Source: Dorea_A amylophila
Lineage (GTDB): Bacteria > Bacillota > Clostridia > Lachnospirales > Lachnospiraceae
Assembly: GCF_025567265.1 (NCBI RefSeq)
Contig: NZ_JAOQJW010000020.1
Location: 9,747 to 73,746, forward strand
Length of the DNA: 64,000 nucleotides
Direction: 5' to 3'
Shown: positions 54,782 to 62,821 of the stretch, piece after piece
How positions within the stretch are numbered: position 1 is the first letter of the stretch
Layout: every line of letters starts with the position of its first letter
Notes under the pieces: model-generated
What the model saw: only the letters and a program-made list of their open reading frames with translations
Database searches by the model: none
Told to the model about the DNA's origin: nothing
Translations under genes and position numbers: made by a program

Positions 54782-54800
54782 TGGCAACAAATTGGCAACA
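54782..54800 (+). repeat. Right copy of paired TGGCAACA arm-type repeat
   Basis: TGGCAACA-AAT-TGGCAACA matches 40351-40369 at 18 of 19 bases. It lies about 100 bp before the guaA-like sequence at 54903. The gap 54696-54991 has no gene. Confidence 0.62.
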
Positions 54801-54902
54801 GAAAATCAGCGAGCCAAAATAATATATGCAACAGAAATAAAATAACGGCAAAAAAGATATAAAACTTAAACAAATATATTTAAGAACATCTCTGAACTTG
54901 CC

Positions 54903-54914
54903 GAGTTTGAATAG
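54903..54914 (+). other. Candidate attR core (guaA-end-like sequence)
   Basis: GAGTTTGAATAG matches the guaA 3' end at 10 of 12 bases, including an exact 8-mer. It lies 78 bp from the 3' end of a second integrase gene. A chance 8-mer match is possible, so the call is tentative. Confidence 0.42.
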
Positions 54915-54928
54915 TTGACGCTGGGCTA

Positions 54929-54953
54929 CAAAGCCCGTAACCACGGGGCTTTG
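54929..54953. terminator. Hairpin beside the second integrase
   Basis: CAAAGCCC and GGGCTTTG are perfect 8-bp arms around GTAACCACG. It may end the integrase transcript (minus strand), though a clear T run is lacking. Confidence 0.45.
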
Positions 54954-54991
54954 CGGCTTTGGGTGTTTGAAATTGCATTATCATTGCATTT

Positions 54992-56173
54992 TTATATTTC
55001 TTTGTGATACATTGCAGTATGCTGATTACTGGTATAATTAGCAATACTTTGAGAAGCTGACTGGTAGCTGAGAACCCCGGTCAGCTTCTTTGCAATCTCA
55101 ATATTGGTGTTTGGATACAGATGACCATAAGTTCCTAGTGTCGTCTGTATTTTTTCATGTCCAAGACGCTCTTTAATCAGCAGTGGATTTTCGCCCATGC
55201 TGATAAGCAGGGAAGCATGCGAATGTCTCAGGGCATGAATTTTGATTCTGTGAACACCAGCTAAATTTGCCAATTTCTCCAATGCTCTTGGAAGTGTTGT
55301 TTTGCTGGTGGGTGTACTGTTATAACTCAGGACGAATCCACAATTTGGTAAAACCTTTGCCTGGACAGCCTTCCATTCTTGTAATTCCTTGATGGTATCA
55401 GCATCAATATAAATGGTACGGTTGCTTGCCTGCGTCTTAGGTTCAACGAATTTGTAGTCATTCATTGTTTTATAGTACAGTGTTTTACTAATAATCAGCA
55501 TACCTGTTTCAAAATCAATATCATCCCACTGTAAGGCGGCAGCCTCTCCAATACGCATTCCAGTCATAAATAAAAGCCAGAACGAGATGAAGAGATAGTG
55601 CTCGTAGTAGTCACCTTTGTACAGCAGGGATATTACCTTCTGAAACTCCTCCAAAGTCCAGAAGTCGATCTTTACTTTTTTAGATTTGATATTGCCGATC
55701 ATGCGGGCAGGATTCTTCTTTGCAAGTCCGAGGATAATCGCCCGGTCAAAAGCTAAACATAACATTCCCTGAACAATGCGTACATAGTTTGGACTGAATT
55801 GTTTTGCCAACTTGAGCTGCCAGGTCTGTACATTTATCGCTTCTATTTCGGACACTTTCTTCTTGTAGAAATAGGCAAAGTGTTTTTGAATGGTCGAGTA
55901 ACGATTCTTGTAAGTACTTTCTTTCACCTGAGTTTTGTACCACGGAAGATAGATTTCTTCAATAAACTTTTTGAAGGTAATGTCTTCCTTCTTATCAGCT
56001 AATTCTTCCGTTGATGCAAGAATCAATTTGGAATACTCGGCACGGGCTTCTTTTTTTGTTGAGAATCCGCTGCGGTATTTTTGAATCTGTTTTCCGGTTA
56101 CAGGATGATATCCGAGGTTGGCTCGAAAATAATAAGTGCCGTTTTCTGCTTTTTTAATTGGATCTTTTGCCAT
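54992..56173 (-). CDS. Second tyrosine integrase
   Basis: A 393-residue integrase. The N-terminal arm-binding domain reads GTYYFRANLGYHPVTGKQIQKYRSGF. The catalytic domain has Arg in MTGMRIGEAAAL, HALRHSHASLL, KERLGHEKI and Tyr in TLGTYGHLYP. All key residues are present. AAGGAGTGAAATC precedes ATG 56173. Its 3' end points at the 54903 junction. It differs from the integrase at 41441 and probably belongs to a separate element to its right that is now degraded. Confidence 0.92.
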   Translation of the reverse strand: MAKDPIKKAENGTYYFRANLGYHPVTGKQIQKYRSGFSTKKEARAEYSKLILASTEELADKKEDITFKKFIEEIYLPWYKTQVKESTYKNRYSTIQKHFAYFYKKKVSEIEAINVQTWQLKLAKQFSPNYVRIVQGMLCLAFDRAIILGLAKKNPARMIGNIKSKKVKIDFWTLEEFQKVISLLYKGDYYEHYLFISFWLLFMTGMRIGEAAALQWDDIDFETGMLIISKTLYYKTMNDYKFVEPKTQASNRTIYIDADTIKELQEWKAVQAKVLPNCGFVLSYNSTPTSKTTLPRALEKLANLAGVHRIKIHALRHSHASLLISMGENPLLIKERLGHEKIQTTLGTYGHLYPNTNIEIAKKLTGVLSYQSASQSIANYTSNQHTAMYHKEI

Positions 56174-56227
56174 GATTTCACTCCTTATAAAAGCTTCGTA
56201 AGCAAATTGAAAGTAGTTCTAATCGTT

Positions 56228-56359
56228 ATGATGATGGTTGCAGTCGTCTTGGAAATAAATCATAATAATACGTATTTGAATATTATGATATCAGGATTAT
56301 TGTTAACAGCTATAACGTTAATTATGGGAAAAGTGAAATACCGACAATATAAAACTTGA
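56228..56359 (+). CDS. Short two-helix membrane ORF
   Basis: A 43-residue frame (MMMVAVVLEINHNN, then NIMISGLLLTAITLIMGKVK) with two hydrophobic segments. It has no good ribosome site and may be the tail of a lost gene. A terminator follows at 56372. Confidence 0.35.
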   Translation: MMMVAVVLEINHNNTYLNIMISGLLLTAITLIMGKVKYRQYKT

Positions 56360-56371
56360 CCATAATAATAT

Positions 56372-56415
56372 AAGAGACGGTTTTTTGTATTTTTACGAGA
56401 AACCGTCTCTTTTTT
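56372..56415. terminator. Strong terminator
   Basis: AAGAGACGGTTT (56372-56383) and AAACCGTCTCTT (56400-56411) are perfect 12-bp arms, followed by a T run. Confidence 0.82.
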
Positions 56416-56758
56416 GAATAATTCGAATGAACGAATTCGTTTACCACCCTTAGTCTGTGTGATGATTGCAGGTAGGGAAACACAGAATAACGGGATTATG
56501 AAAATGCTTGCATTGCCGGTCGATAGACAGACACTGTCGCTTGCAAAATTCTGCGTACTGGTATTCTATCTTTTCATGGAAATGGTAGTATTCTTTGTCG
56601 TTTTTATTGTTGCAGGATGGCTTGCAACTCCGGTATAACGGAAACAATGCCCCTATTGTACCTGCCGAAATGGTGTTTGGGGTTGTTCCTGACGATGCTC
56701 CCTTGCGTGGCGGTTATGTGGGCACTTACGGTTTTGTTTGGTTTCTTATGTGTTGCCC
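56414..56758 (+). pseudogene. Broken lantibiotic-immunity-type ABC permease
   Basis: Two overlapping frames carry consecutive parts of one ABC-2 type permease. The first (to 56638) reads AGRETQNNGIMKMLALPVDRQTLSLAKF and VFYLFMEMVVFFVVFIVAGWLAT in pieces. The second (from about 56620) continues GITETMPLLYLPKWCLGLFLTMLPCVAVMW. A frameshift near 56630 separates them, and both ends of the gene are missing. Such permeases (MutE/BcrB-like) protect against lantibiotics. Confidence 0.62.
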
Positions 56759-56974
56759 ATGTTCAAAATTTCTTTAATCAGCGGAGCACAGACTGCAATT
56801 GCTGGAGCGAATATCATTTGTACTTTGGTGGGATTTGTGTTGTCTATTATCTGTGTGAGAAAGAAGGAAACCCGCAATGCGGTAAATATTATCTCCACGA
56901 TTATATCTGCTTTATGGTTGTTACTGATTGTAGGGTTTGGCGTATTTGCACTATTTTTGACTTTTGTAAAATGA
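56759..56974 (+). CDS. Small hydrophobic protein
   Basis: A 71-residue frame with two membrane helices (ISGAQTAIAGANIICTLVGF, NIISTIISALWLLLIVGFG). It follows the broken permease. Its start codon lacks a clear ribosome site, so it may be the end of a larger lost gene. I do not recognise the family. Confidence 0.4.
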   Translation: MFKISLISGAQTAIAGANIICTLVGFVLSIICVRKKETRNAVNIISTIISALWLLLIVGFGVFALFLTFVK

Positions 56975-57039
56975 GTTGTTTCGCTATGCCCATCAATTTC
57001 ATAAAGTTTAATTTTGTCAAATGACAGCTGGACTATTAT

Positions 57040-57540
57040 ATGATTGTGAGGTGGTTCTATGGGGAATTAGTTGTACTTGATTTATCAGAAACAGGTACGC
57101 AGCTTGGTGAGAAATTGTCACTTCTGCTTGATGACAAACAGCAAAAAGAACTTGCACACTATCTTCTTGGTGATATGGTATCAACTATTGGTACAAGAAA
57201 AAATCTATCAAATTACAACCGACAGCAAAAAAATCCTCTCACAGAGATAAGGGAAGGCGATTTATATATTTGTCTGGAGCATCGACTGGTAATGATCCGG
57301 GAACAGGAAATTATTTTGACGGTAAAAGAATTTGATATCCTAGTGTTGCTCATTATGAATCCCAAACGGGTATTTACGAAAGAGCAGATTTACCAGCATA
57401 TATATAATGATGTGGAAATAGAAGTGGATAACCGTGTCTATGGGTTAGTCAAGAATCTAAGAAAGAAAATAGAAGAAAGGCCGGAAGCACCACGCTATAT
57501 ACAAACAGTACGTGGCGTTGGCTACCGCTTCCGAGCATAA
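57040..57540 (+). CDS. OmpR-type winged-helix protein without a receiver domain
   Basis: A 166-residue frame. The C-terminal 95 residues are a clear OmpR/PhoB DNA-binding domain: ILTVKEFDILVLLIMNPKRVFTKEQIYQHIY, RVYGLVKNLRKKIE, TVRGVGYRF (split here). The N-terminal 70 residues (LSETGTQLGEKLSLLLDDKQQKELAHYLLGD) do not resemble a receiver and no phospho-acceptor is visible. It could be a fusion made by recombination. A terminator-like hairpin follows. Confidence 0.6.
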   Translation: MIVRWFYGELVVLDLSETGTQLGEKLSLLLDDKQQKELAHYLLGDMVSTIGTRKNLSNYNRQQKNPLTEIREGDLYICLEHRLVMIREQEIILTVKEFDILVLLIMNPKRVFTKEQIYQHIYNDVEIEVDNRVYGLVKNLRKKIEERPEAPRYIQTVRGVGYRFRA

Positions 57541-57546
57541 AAGGGG

Positions 57547-57590
57547 GCTGTCGCTTTAACGATTAATAAATCGTGAAGCGGCTTCATTTT
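57547..57590 (+). terminator. Terminator-like hairpin after the winged-helix gene
   Basis: GCTGTCGCTTTAACGATT pairs imperfectly with AATCGTGAAGCGGC around AATA, followed by a T run. It may also belong to the left end of the IS1182 remnant. Confidence 0.58.
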
Positions 57591-57710
57591 TGCTGTTTTA
57601 AGAACAAAACCTATCCAAAATCCCAGATTTACCATACTACTCGATAACAAAGAGCGCACTTTAACAAGCCATTTTTGATGACTTGAAAATTCATTTTGGA
57701 AAGTCTAAAT

Positions 57711-58640
57711 TTAGGCACTTTTTATCGGAAACAAATGTGTTCCGGTTCTTTCGTTTTGAATCTTATTATGAAGTTTACTTATGTTTCTTGCCATGGCAAG
57801 TAGTGTGCTTTTTGCAAGTACATTTGACGTTCCCTTGCTTAAATATCTTCGAAACTGCATATCCTGCTTCAAAGCGCCAAAAGAGCCCTCTGCCTGTATA
57901 CTCCGATTTGTTCTGAAAAGAATTCCTTCCTCGGAAAGAATCCGTTCCAAATCTTCTTTTCTTTGTTCCAAAAATGTTTTTGCAACCTGAAGCGTTTTTG
58001 TCCTTTCTTCTATAGGTGTTTTACAGTTGTTGCCCTTGATACATTCACTCTTATACGGACATCCGTTACAGTCCTCACATTTATAAATCGTTTTTTCACT
58101 TACATAGCCAGTTTTGCTTTTTACATGGCGGACACGTTCCCACTCTAACTTTTTTCCATTCCGGCAGATATAGCTATTCGCCGCAGAATCATACTCCATG
58201 TTTTCAATTTTTCCAATATCATTTTTGTATTTACGAGTTTTAGAAATTTCGTAGTTGGCAGGTTTTATGTAAGACAGCTGTCCATTTGATTCCAAAAATA
58301 GATAGTTTTCTTCACTTTCATATCCGGCATCTGCCGTTATATTTTTATATTTGAATTTCAAATGTTCCTGAGCGTCTTTCAAAAATGGAATCAAGGTTGT
58401 AGTATCTGTAGGCTGTGGGCCGATCGTAAGCCATGTGATGTATTCGGAATCCACACCATGTTGGAGATTGTAAGCTGGCTTCAGCTGCCCATTTCCCATA
58501 GCATCTTCCTTCATCCGCATAAATGTGGCATCGTGGTCTGTCTTGGAATAGCTGTTGCGTTTTCCACATATATGTATCTGATGATTATATTTTTTAAGCC
58601 GATCCAGGTAATCTTCTAGAGTCTCAATACTTTTTTGAAG
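57711..58640 (-). pseudogene. IS1182-family transposase, 5'-truncated
   Basis: The frame carries the C-terminal two thirds of an IS1182-type DDE transposase: RNSYSKTDHDATFMRMKED, ITADAGYESEENY, CEDCNGCPYKSECI and NRSIQAEGSFGALKQ. Full proteins are about 450-550 residues; only about 310 of family sequence remain. The frame runs on to 58700, but family similarity ends near 58640, where the CHAP fragment of the opposite strand begins. The gene is therefore broken at that junction. Confidence 0.83.
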
Positions 58641-58642
58641 TA

Positions 58643-58879
58643 TTGAAGTTTTCAAGCTGTGCTGTAGGAGCAAGTTGGAAAGGAAAAGGCTATACACCAT
58701 CCGCAGGAGACTTTATCTTTTTTGATTGGAATAAGGATGGACAGGTGGACCATGTAGGGATTGTTGTGAATGTAGCGAATGGACGAGTGAATACGATTGA
58801 AGGAAATACAAGCAATATGGTGGCAAGAAGAAGTTATCAATTGGGGGGAATAGTGATAGTGGGATATGGATATATATAA
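58643..58879 (+). pseudogene. CHAP-domain fragment of a cell-wall hydrolase
   Basis: The 78-residue frame holds the end of a CHAP (Cys/His amidohydrolase) domain: GYTPSAGDFIFFDWNKDGQVDHVGIV with the catalytic His, then RVNTIEGNTSN and a VGYGYI end. The part with the catalytic Cys is lost; IS1182 DNA takes its place. Such domains end the lysozyme/peptidase proteins of Tn916-like conjugative elements, so this is probably a remnant of one. Confidence 0.72.
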
Positions 58880-58885
58880 ACTCTA

Positions 58886-58953
58886 TTGACAGAATCTCCT
58901 CCTTGTTATATATTTATAACAATAAATGTTATAAATATATAACAAGGAGGAGA
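58886..58953 (+). promoter_or_regulatory. Promoter within a 26-bp perfect palindrome
   Basis: TTGACA (58886-58891), 17 bp, TATATT (58909-58914) form a good promoter. Arms 58895-58920 and 58928-58953 are exact inverted repeats of 26 bp around AATAAAT. The left arm holds the -10 box and the right arm holds the AAGGAGGAGA ribosome site. Transcription should start near the centre, so the palindrome acts as DNA, probably as the operator for the HTH protein encoded at 59335. Confidence 0.75.
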
Positions 58954-58958
58954 TTAAT

Positions 58959-59354
58959 ATGAAAAAAAGAATTAATCCGATATCCTATCTTGGATGGTTA
59001 GGAATAGTGGGAGTGATAGGTATTAATACAGGAGATTTTATGTTGCAATTGTTCTTGATATATTTCATATTTCTTACATATAGAAATATGCCAGCTGATG
59101 AATTATTTTGGTTGAATATAAGAAAATCAGCAACTAGAGCGTTTATATTGGAGATTATTTTAAATAGTGTGATGATTATTCTAATTACAATATTGGAAAA
59201 ATATAATATATCTAGTGCGATAAGAATTTCAATTATCAGAGGATTTGGAATAATATTTTTAATAGCGCTTTTGTTTTTTATTGTAATGTTAGCATGGTAC
59301 GGAAAACAAGAACGAAAGAGTGTTGAAGACATATATGATAATAACAAATATTAA
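58959..59354 (+). CDS. DUF3796-like membrane protein
   Basis: A 131-residue protein with three or four hydrophobic helices. It begins NPISYLGWLGIVGVIGI and contains FLTYRNMPADELFWLNIRKSATRAF, a pattern I associate with DUF3796 proteins. AAGGAGGAGATTAAT precedes the ATG and lies in the operator arm. It overlaps the HTH gene by 20 bp. Membrane protein plus small HTH pairs like this often form one regulatory unit. Confidence 0.68.
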   Translation: MKKRINPISYLGWLGIVGVIGINTGDFMLQLFLIYFIFLTYRNMPADELFWLNIRKSATRAFILEIILNSVMIILITILEKYNISSAIRISIIRGFGIIFLIALLFFIVMLAWYGKQERKSVEDIYDNNKY

Positions 59355-59535
59355 AGAGTTTAGAGAACAAAATAAGATGAGTCAAACGGAGTTGGCTCAA
59401 TTAGTTGGAGTGAGAAGAGAAACAATAGGTCATTTAGAAAATGGACACTATAATCCATCATTAGTGTTAGCAGCGAAAATTGCAAAAGTATTTAATGTCA
59501 CAATTGAAGATATGTTTATAATTATAGATGAATAA
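59335..59535 (+). CDS. Small Cro-like HTH regulator
   Basis: A 66-residue Xre-type protein, almost all DNA-binding domain: IKEFREQNKMSQTELAQLVGV, RRETIGHLENGHYNPS, AAKIAKVFNVTIEDMF. ATG 59335 overlaps the end of the membrane-protein gene, so translation is coupled. It probably binds the palindrome at 58895-58953 and controls its own operon. Confidence 0.85.
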   Translation: MIITNIKEFREQNKMSQTELAQLVGVRRETIGHLENGHYNPSLVLAAKIAKVFNVTIEDMFIIIDE

Positions 59536-59617
59536 CCAGAATTATACATATTATACTAATTCAGAGAAAATATTATTAAAATGCTAAATTAGTAAAAGAA
59601 CAGGGGAGGGGATTACC

Positions 59618-61531
59618 GTGAAAAAAGTTTTTTTTGGTGGTTTAAAAAATCATTGGAAAGATTATATACTTGTACTAATATGTGGTATATTCATGGTCAC
59701 AATTATCTTTTTATCAAATTCTTTAAGTGATTGTTTACAGTGGATAATTGATGGACAGATAACAGGTAATGCGGAAGAAAGTTATAGCTTTTTTGATTTT
59801 TCAATAACTTACCTTCTTCTGTTTTTTATGGTGATTCTGATTATTTTTTCGTATATACGAAAAAGATCTTATGATTATGTTTTGCTAGATGTAATGGGAA
59901 TTCAGAAACGGCATAAGTACATATTTATTGGATGTGAATATTTAGGAATTGTTGTGATTTCTATATTAGGCGGAATATTGTTTGGGGCAATATTATCTGA
60001 AATTATAAAGATTGAACTGGAAAAAATCTTTGCAAATATAATTTTTACAGAGATAAATTATGGATTTTCGCCTTTCCGGATGACTATAATTATCGGTTTT
60101 TGTGTTTTCGGACTTTTGTTTATTGTGTTTGATGAAGCAATCTCTTGCTTGGGGATGGATTCTCTATTGTCTTGTGGGAAAAAAAGTGGAAAACCTGTAA
60201 AAACAAGACCTAAAGTGTTTATTCTAGGAATGACATTTATGTTTCTTGCGTATATTAGTTTATGGTTTTATTGGGGAAAAGTTTCAAAAGGGATACCGTT
60301 AATTTTGTTGAGTATTGGAATACTGTTGGGAATGATTTCTATAGGGGCATATTATTTGTGCTATCTAAGAAAAAAGGAAAATAAATATTATAAAAAAATT
60401 ACATGGTTAGATAATTGGTATCATAGATTTTTTTATAATATTAATATGTCTTTTATAATTACTGAATTTATTATAGTTACATTATATGGGTTTTCTATAG
60501 TTATATTCGATAATATTCCGGTTAATGAACCACAGAATTATCCTTATGATGTAGTATGGATGGCAAGTGACAAAGATATAGCATTTATAGACGAACTGAA
60601 ACAAAAGTATGAGATAAAAGTAAAAAAACAACCTTGTATTAGAGTGACAACAACTGATCAAGGGGAGCATATGGGAATTTCTGCTTCAGCATATGAAAAA
60701 TGGACAAAAGAATCATTAGATTTGAAAGACAATGAAATATATGTTGTTTATCAGAGAGAAAGATCAGAAAGAAATTATTTGGGAATTGATTTTGGTACAA
60801 AGAAACCAAGAATTTATATGGGGGAAGCAAAGGATGATCTATGGCAGTATATAACTGGAGTCCCTACGCCAAGTAACAAATTTGATACATCTTTTAATAT
60901 TGTAGGAGAAGAAGAAAAAATTCTTACAGGCGTGTTTGGAAATAAAATTTCGGAACATATTATTGTGTTCTCAGATTCATATTATCAAAAGGTATGTAAT
61001 AGGGTTGAGGGTCCCAACCTTATAGTTATGGTGCAGATACCGAAAAATTATGAGAAGGTTATTGAAGAAATATGTGCTTATACAAATGGGAGCGGAATCG
61101 TTTACGAGAAAAAAAATTTATTGTTACAAATAAGTAAAACAAAAATTATTAATGTATCGGCGGCAATTATTAATATATTCGTTCTTTTAATATGTTCCTT
61201 TTTTGTTTTAAGCATTAAGATGGAATGTGATTTCCCAGAACAGAAAGGGAAATATATATTTTATTCTCAAGGAGGCATGACGCATAGAAATATAAGAAAA
61301 AGTATTATGAAAGAAAGTTTTTGGACAGGAGGAATTCCAATTATATTTGGAGTAGTAATTTCAACTATTTTTATGGGGACAGAGGTATATTTAAAGAAAT
61401 TATCGCTAGAATGGATCAAGCAATATGCGGTGAAATTAATGGGGACGATAACTGGAATTATATTTCTTTTTCTTTTTATTAGTATTTGTTTTGGAATTAG
61501 AAATATTATAAGAATTGAAAGAGAGGAGTAA
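59618..61531 (+). CDS. FtsX-type ABC transporter permease
   Basis: A 637-residue permease. Four helices in the first 320 residues and a fifth near 275-295 precede an external domain (about 300-510). Three more helices follow at the C-terminal end. SITYLLLFFMVILIIFSYIRKRSYDYVLLDVMG is the FtsX-like first repeat (shown in part), and KGKYIFYSQGGMTHRNIRK the second. GTG 59618 follows GGGGAGGGGATTACC. The ATPase gene starts 2 bp after the stop. The pair resembles BceAB-type or macrolide-exporter-like modules for peptide resistance or export. Confidence 0.82.
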   Translation: MKKVFFGGLKNHWKDYILVLICGIFMVTIIFLSNSLSDCLQWIIDGQITGNAEESYSFFDFSITYLLLFFMVILIIFSYIRKRSYDYVLLDVMGIQKRHKYIFIGCEYLGIVVISILGGILFGAILSEIIKIELEKIFANIIFTEINYGFSPFRMTIIIGFCVFGLLFIVFDEAISCLGMDSLLSCGKKSGKPVKTRPKVFILGMTFMFLAYISLWFYWGKVSKGIPLILLSIGILLGMISIGAYYLCYLRKKENKYYKKITWLDNWYHRFFYNINMSFIITEFIIVTLYGFSIVIFDNIPVNEPQNYPYDVVWMASDKDIAFIDELKQKYEIKVKKQPCIRVTTTDQGEHMGISASAYEKWTKESLDLKDNEIYVVYQRERSERNYLGIDFGTKKPRIYMGEAKDDLWQYITGVPTPSNKFDTSFNIVGEEEKILTGVFGNKISEHIIVFSDSYYQKVCNRVEGPNLIVMVQIPKNYEKVIEEICAYTNGSGIVYEKKNLLLQISKTKIINVSAAIINIFVLLICSFFVLSIKMECDFPEQKGKYIFYSQGGMTHRNIRKSIMKESFWTGGIPIIFGVVISTIFMGTEVYLKKLSLEWIKQYAVKLMGTITGIIFLFLFISICFGIRNIIRIEREE

Positions 61532-61533
61532 AG

Positions 61534-62304
61534 ATGAAGCCGGTAGAATATCAAAACATTTTAGCAGTAGATCATTTGGAAAAAGGTTATAATTATATAT
61601 CGAGTAAGGGGGAAGAAGTGAGTTGTCCTGTATTAGAAAATATTTCTTTTCAGATAGAACCCAAAGAATTTGTTGGTATTATGGGACGTTCAGGATGTGG
61701 AAAAACAACATTATTAAAAGTTCTAGGGATGCTTGATAAACCTGAAAAAGGAACGGTGTTTTATAAAGGAAAAGATACAAAAGAAATATATGGAACAGAA
61801 CTGGCAAAAATCAGACGAACAGAACTTTCTTTTATTTTTCAGGACTTTTGTCTTATGGACAGTTTATCGATAAAAGATAATATTTTGCTTCCACGAATAT
61901 TAGATGAAGCAGAAATAGAGGAAAGCAAGAAAATTTGTGAAAATCTAACAAAAAAATTTAATATTAATAAATTGCTAAATAAAAAACCATATGAGTTATC
62001 TGGTGGAGAAAAACAAAGGGTTGCCATTTGCAGAGCATTAATTAATAATCCTCAAATTATTTTAGCAGACGAACCTACTGGAAATTTGGATTCAAATTCT
62101 TCAGAAGTTGTAATGCGTACTTTGGAAAGCATAAATGGAGAAATGGGAAAAACAATTCTTTTGGTAACTCACGATCCTATGATTGCTAGTTTTTGTAAAA
62201 GGATTATCTTTTTAAAAGATGGACAAGTAATTGAAAATTTGAAAAGAGCTGATAATAAGGAGATGTTTTATCAAGAGATATTAAAGAGGATGAAAAATTT
62301 ATAA
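61534..62304 (+). CDS. ABC transporter ATP-binding protein (LolD/BceA-like)
   Basis: A 256-residue ATPase. Walker A GRSGCGKTTLLK is near residue 51, Q-loop FIFQDFCLMD near 98, signature LSGGEKQRVAICRAL near 155, Walker B IILADEPTGNLDS near 173 and the switch His in LVTHDP. All motifs are intact. It pairs with the FtsX-type permease. By context it may export or resist a modified peptide, since a radical SAM gene lies downstream. Confidence 0.92.
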   Translation: MKPVEYQNILAVDHLEKGYNYISSKGEEVSCPVLENISFQIEPKEFVGIMGRSGCGKTTLLKVLGMLDKPEKGTVFYKGKDTKEIYGTELAKIRRTELSFIFQDFCLMDSLSIKDNILLPRILDEAEIEESKKICENLTKKFNINKLLNKKPYELSGGEKQRVAICRALINNPQIILADEPTGNLDSNSSEVVMRTLESINGEMGKTILLVTHDPMIASFCKRIIFLKDGQVIENLKRADNKEMFYQEILKRMKNL

Positions 62305-62680
62305 AATAAGCAAAAGATAAGATATAATAATTTTATGTTAATATAAAATTTATTATATATGAAATATGTATAATGGCTTGATATATTAGACTCGAAGAAT
62401 GATATTTCATTTATTGAGTGGTGCGAATTGTTTGCGGATCAATATAAATTAAAAAAGCTTGTGATGGGTGAAGAAATTTAAGGGAGTTAGAGTTTTATGG
62501 CGTAGTAGTTTAATTGCTATGCCATTCTTTTTTGAGCATGAATAAGATATTGGTTTTATAGGACTAAATATTCTAGTTTATAAATAAAGCTTTGGAATTT
62601 ATCGAAAATATAGAGTGAATCAAATTATTATATGTAATGAGCATATAGATTCATGGGGGATTTTTTTATCAAGAGAGAAA
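62305..62680. other. AT-rich gap with a short relic frame
   Basis: The stretch has no gene with a start and ribosome site. A relic frame at about 62370-62480 reads SFIEWCELFADQYKLKKLV and stops; it has no start codon. GGCGTAGTAGTTTAATTGCTATGCC near 62499 is a terminator-like hairpin followed by T's. No peptide precursor was recognised. Confidence 0.4.
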
Positions 62681-62740
62681 ATATAACATAATTCTACTGT
62701 TTTTTTACATGTGAAAAAAAACAGTAGGATTATGTTATAT
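62681..62740. repeat. 26-bp inverted repeat upstream of the radical SAM gene
   Basis: Arms 62681-62706 and 62715-62740 are inverted repeats with one mismatch. They could form a terminator-like hairpin or be a small insertion remnant. Confidence 0.68.
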
Positions 62741-62757
62741 TATTATACTTACAAAAA

Positions 62758-62801
62758 TTGTATATACCATACAGAGAGTTTGGAGTTGTTGGTATATACA
62801 A
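62758..62801. promoter_or_regulatory. Second inverted repeat before the radical SAM gene
   Basis: TTGTATATACCA (62758-62769) is exactly inverted at 62790-62801. The right arm ends 9 bp before the AGGAGG ribosome site, so it may be an operator or a leader hairpin. Confidence 0.55.
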
Positions 62802-62821
62802 AAAAATAGGAGGAAAAGCAA

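Larger units (their letters stand above)
40292..54902 (+). mobile_element. Integrative mobilizable element at guaA with defence cargo
   Basis: The stretch has repressor, excisionase, tyrosine integrase, MobC-like protein, RepA-type helicase, hairpin-rich oriT candidate and MobA relaxase, but no transfer (type IV secretion) genes, so it is mobilizable rather than self-transmissible. A five-gene restriction-like operon fills its right half. The left joint is the guaA stop. The right joint is placed near 54903 by the guaA-like sequence and by a 19-bp repeat shared with the left end. The right boundary is uncertain by at least 100 bp. Confidence 0.68.

Noticed and set aside
62370..62480. RiPP precursor peptide upstream of the radical SAM gene
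   Set aside because: The frame (SFIEWCELF and so on) has no start codon or ribosome site and no leader/core pattern.
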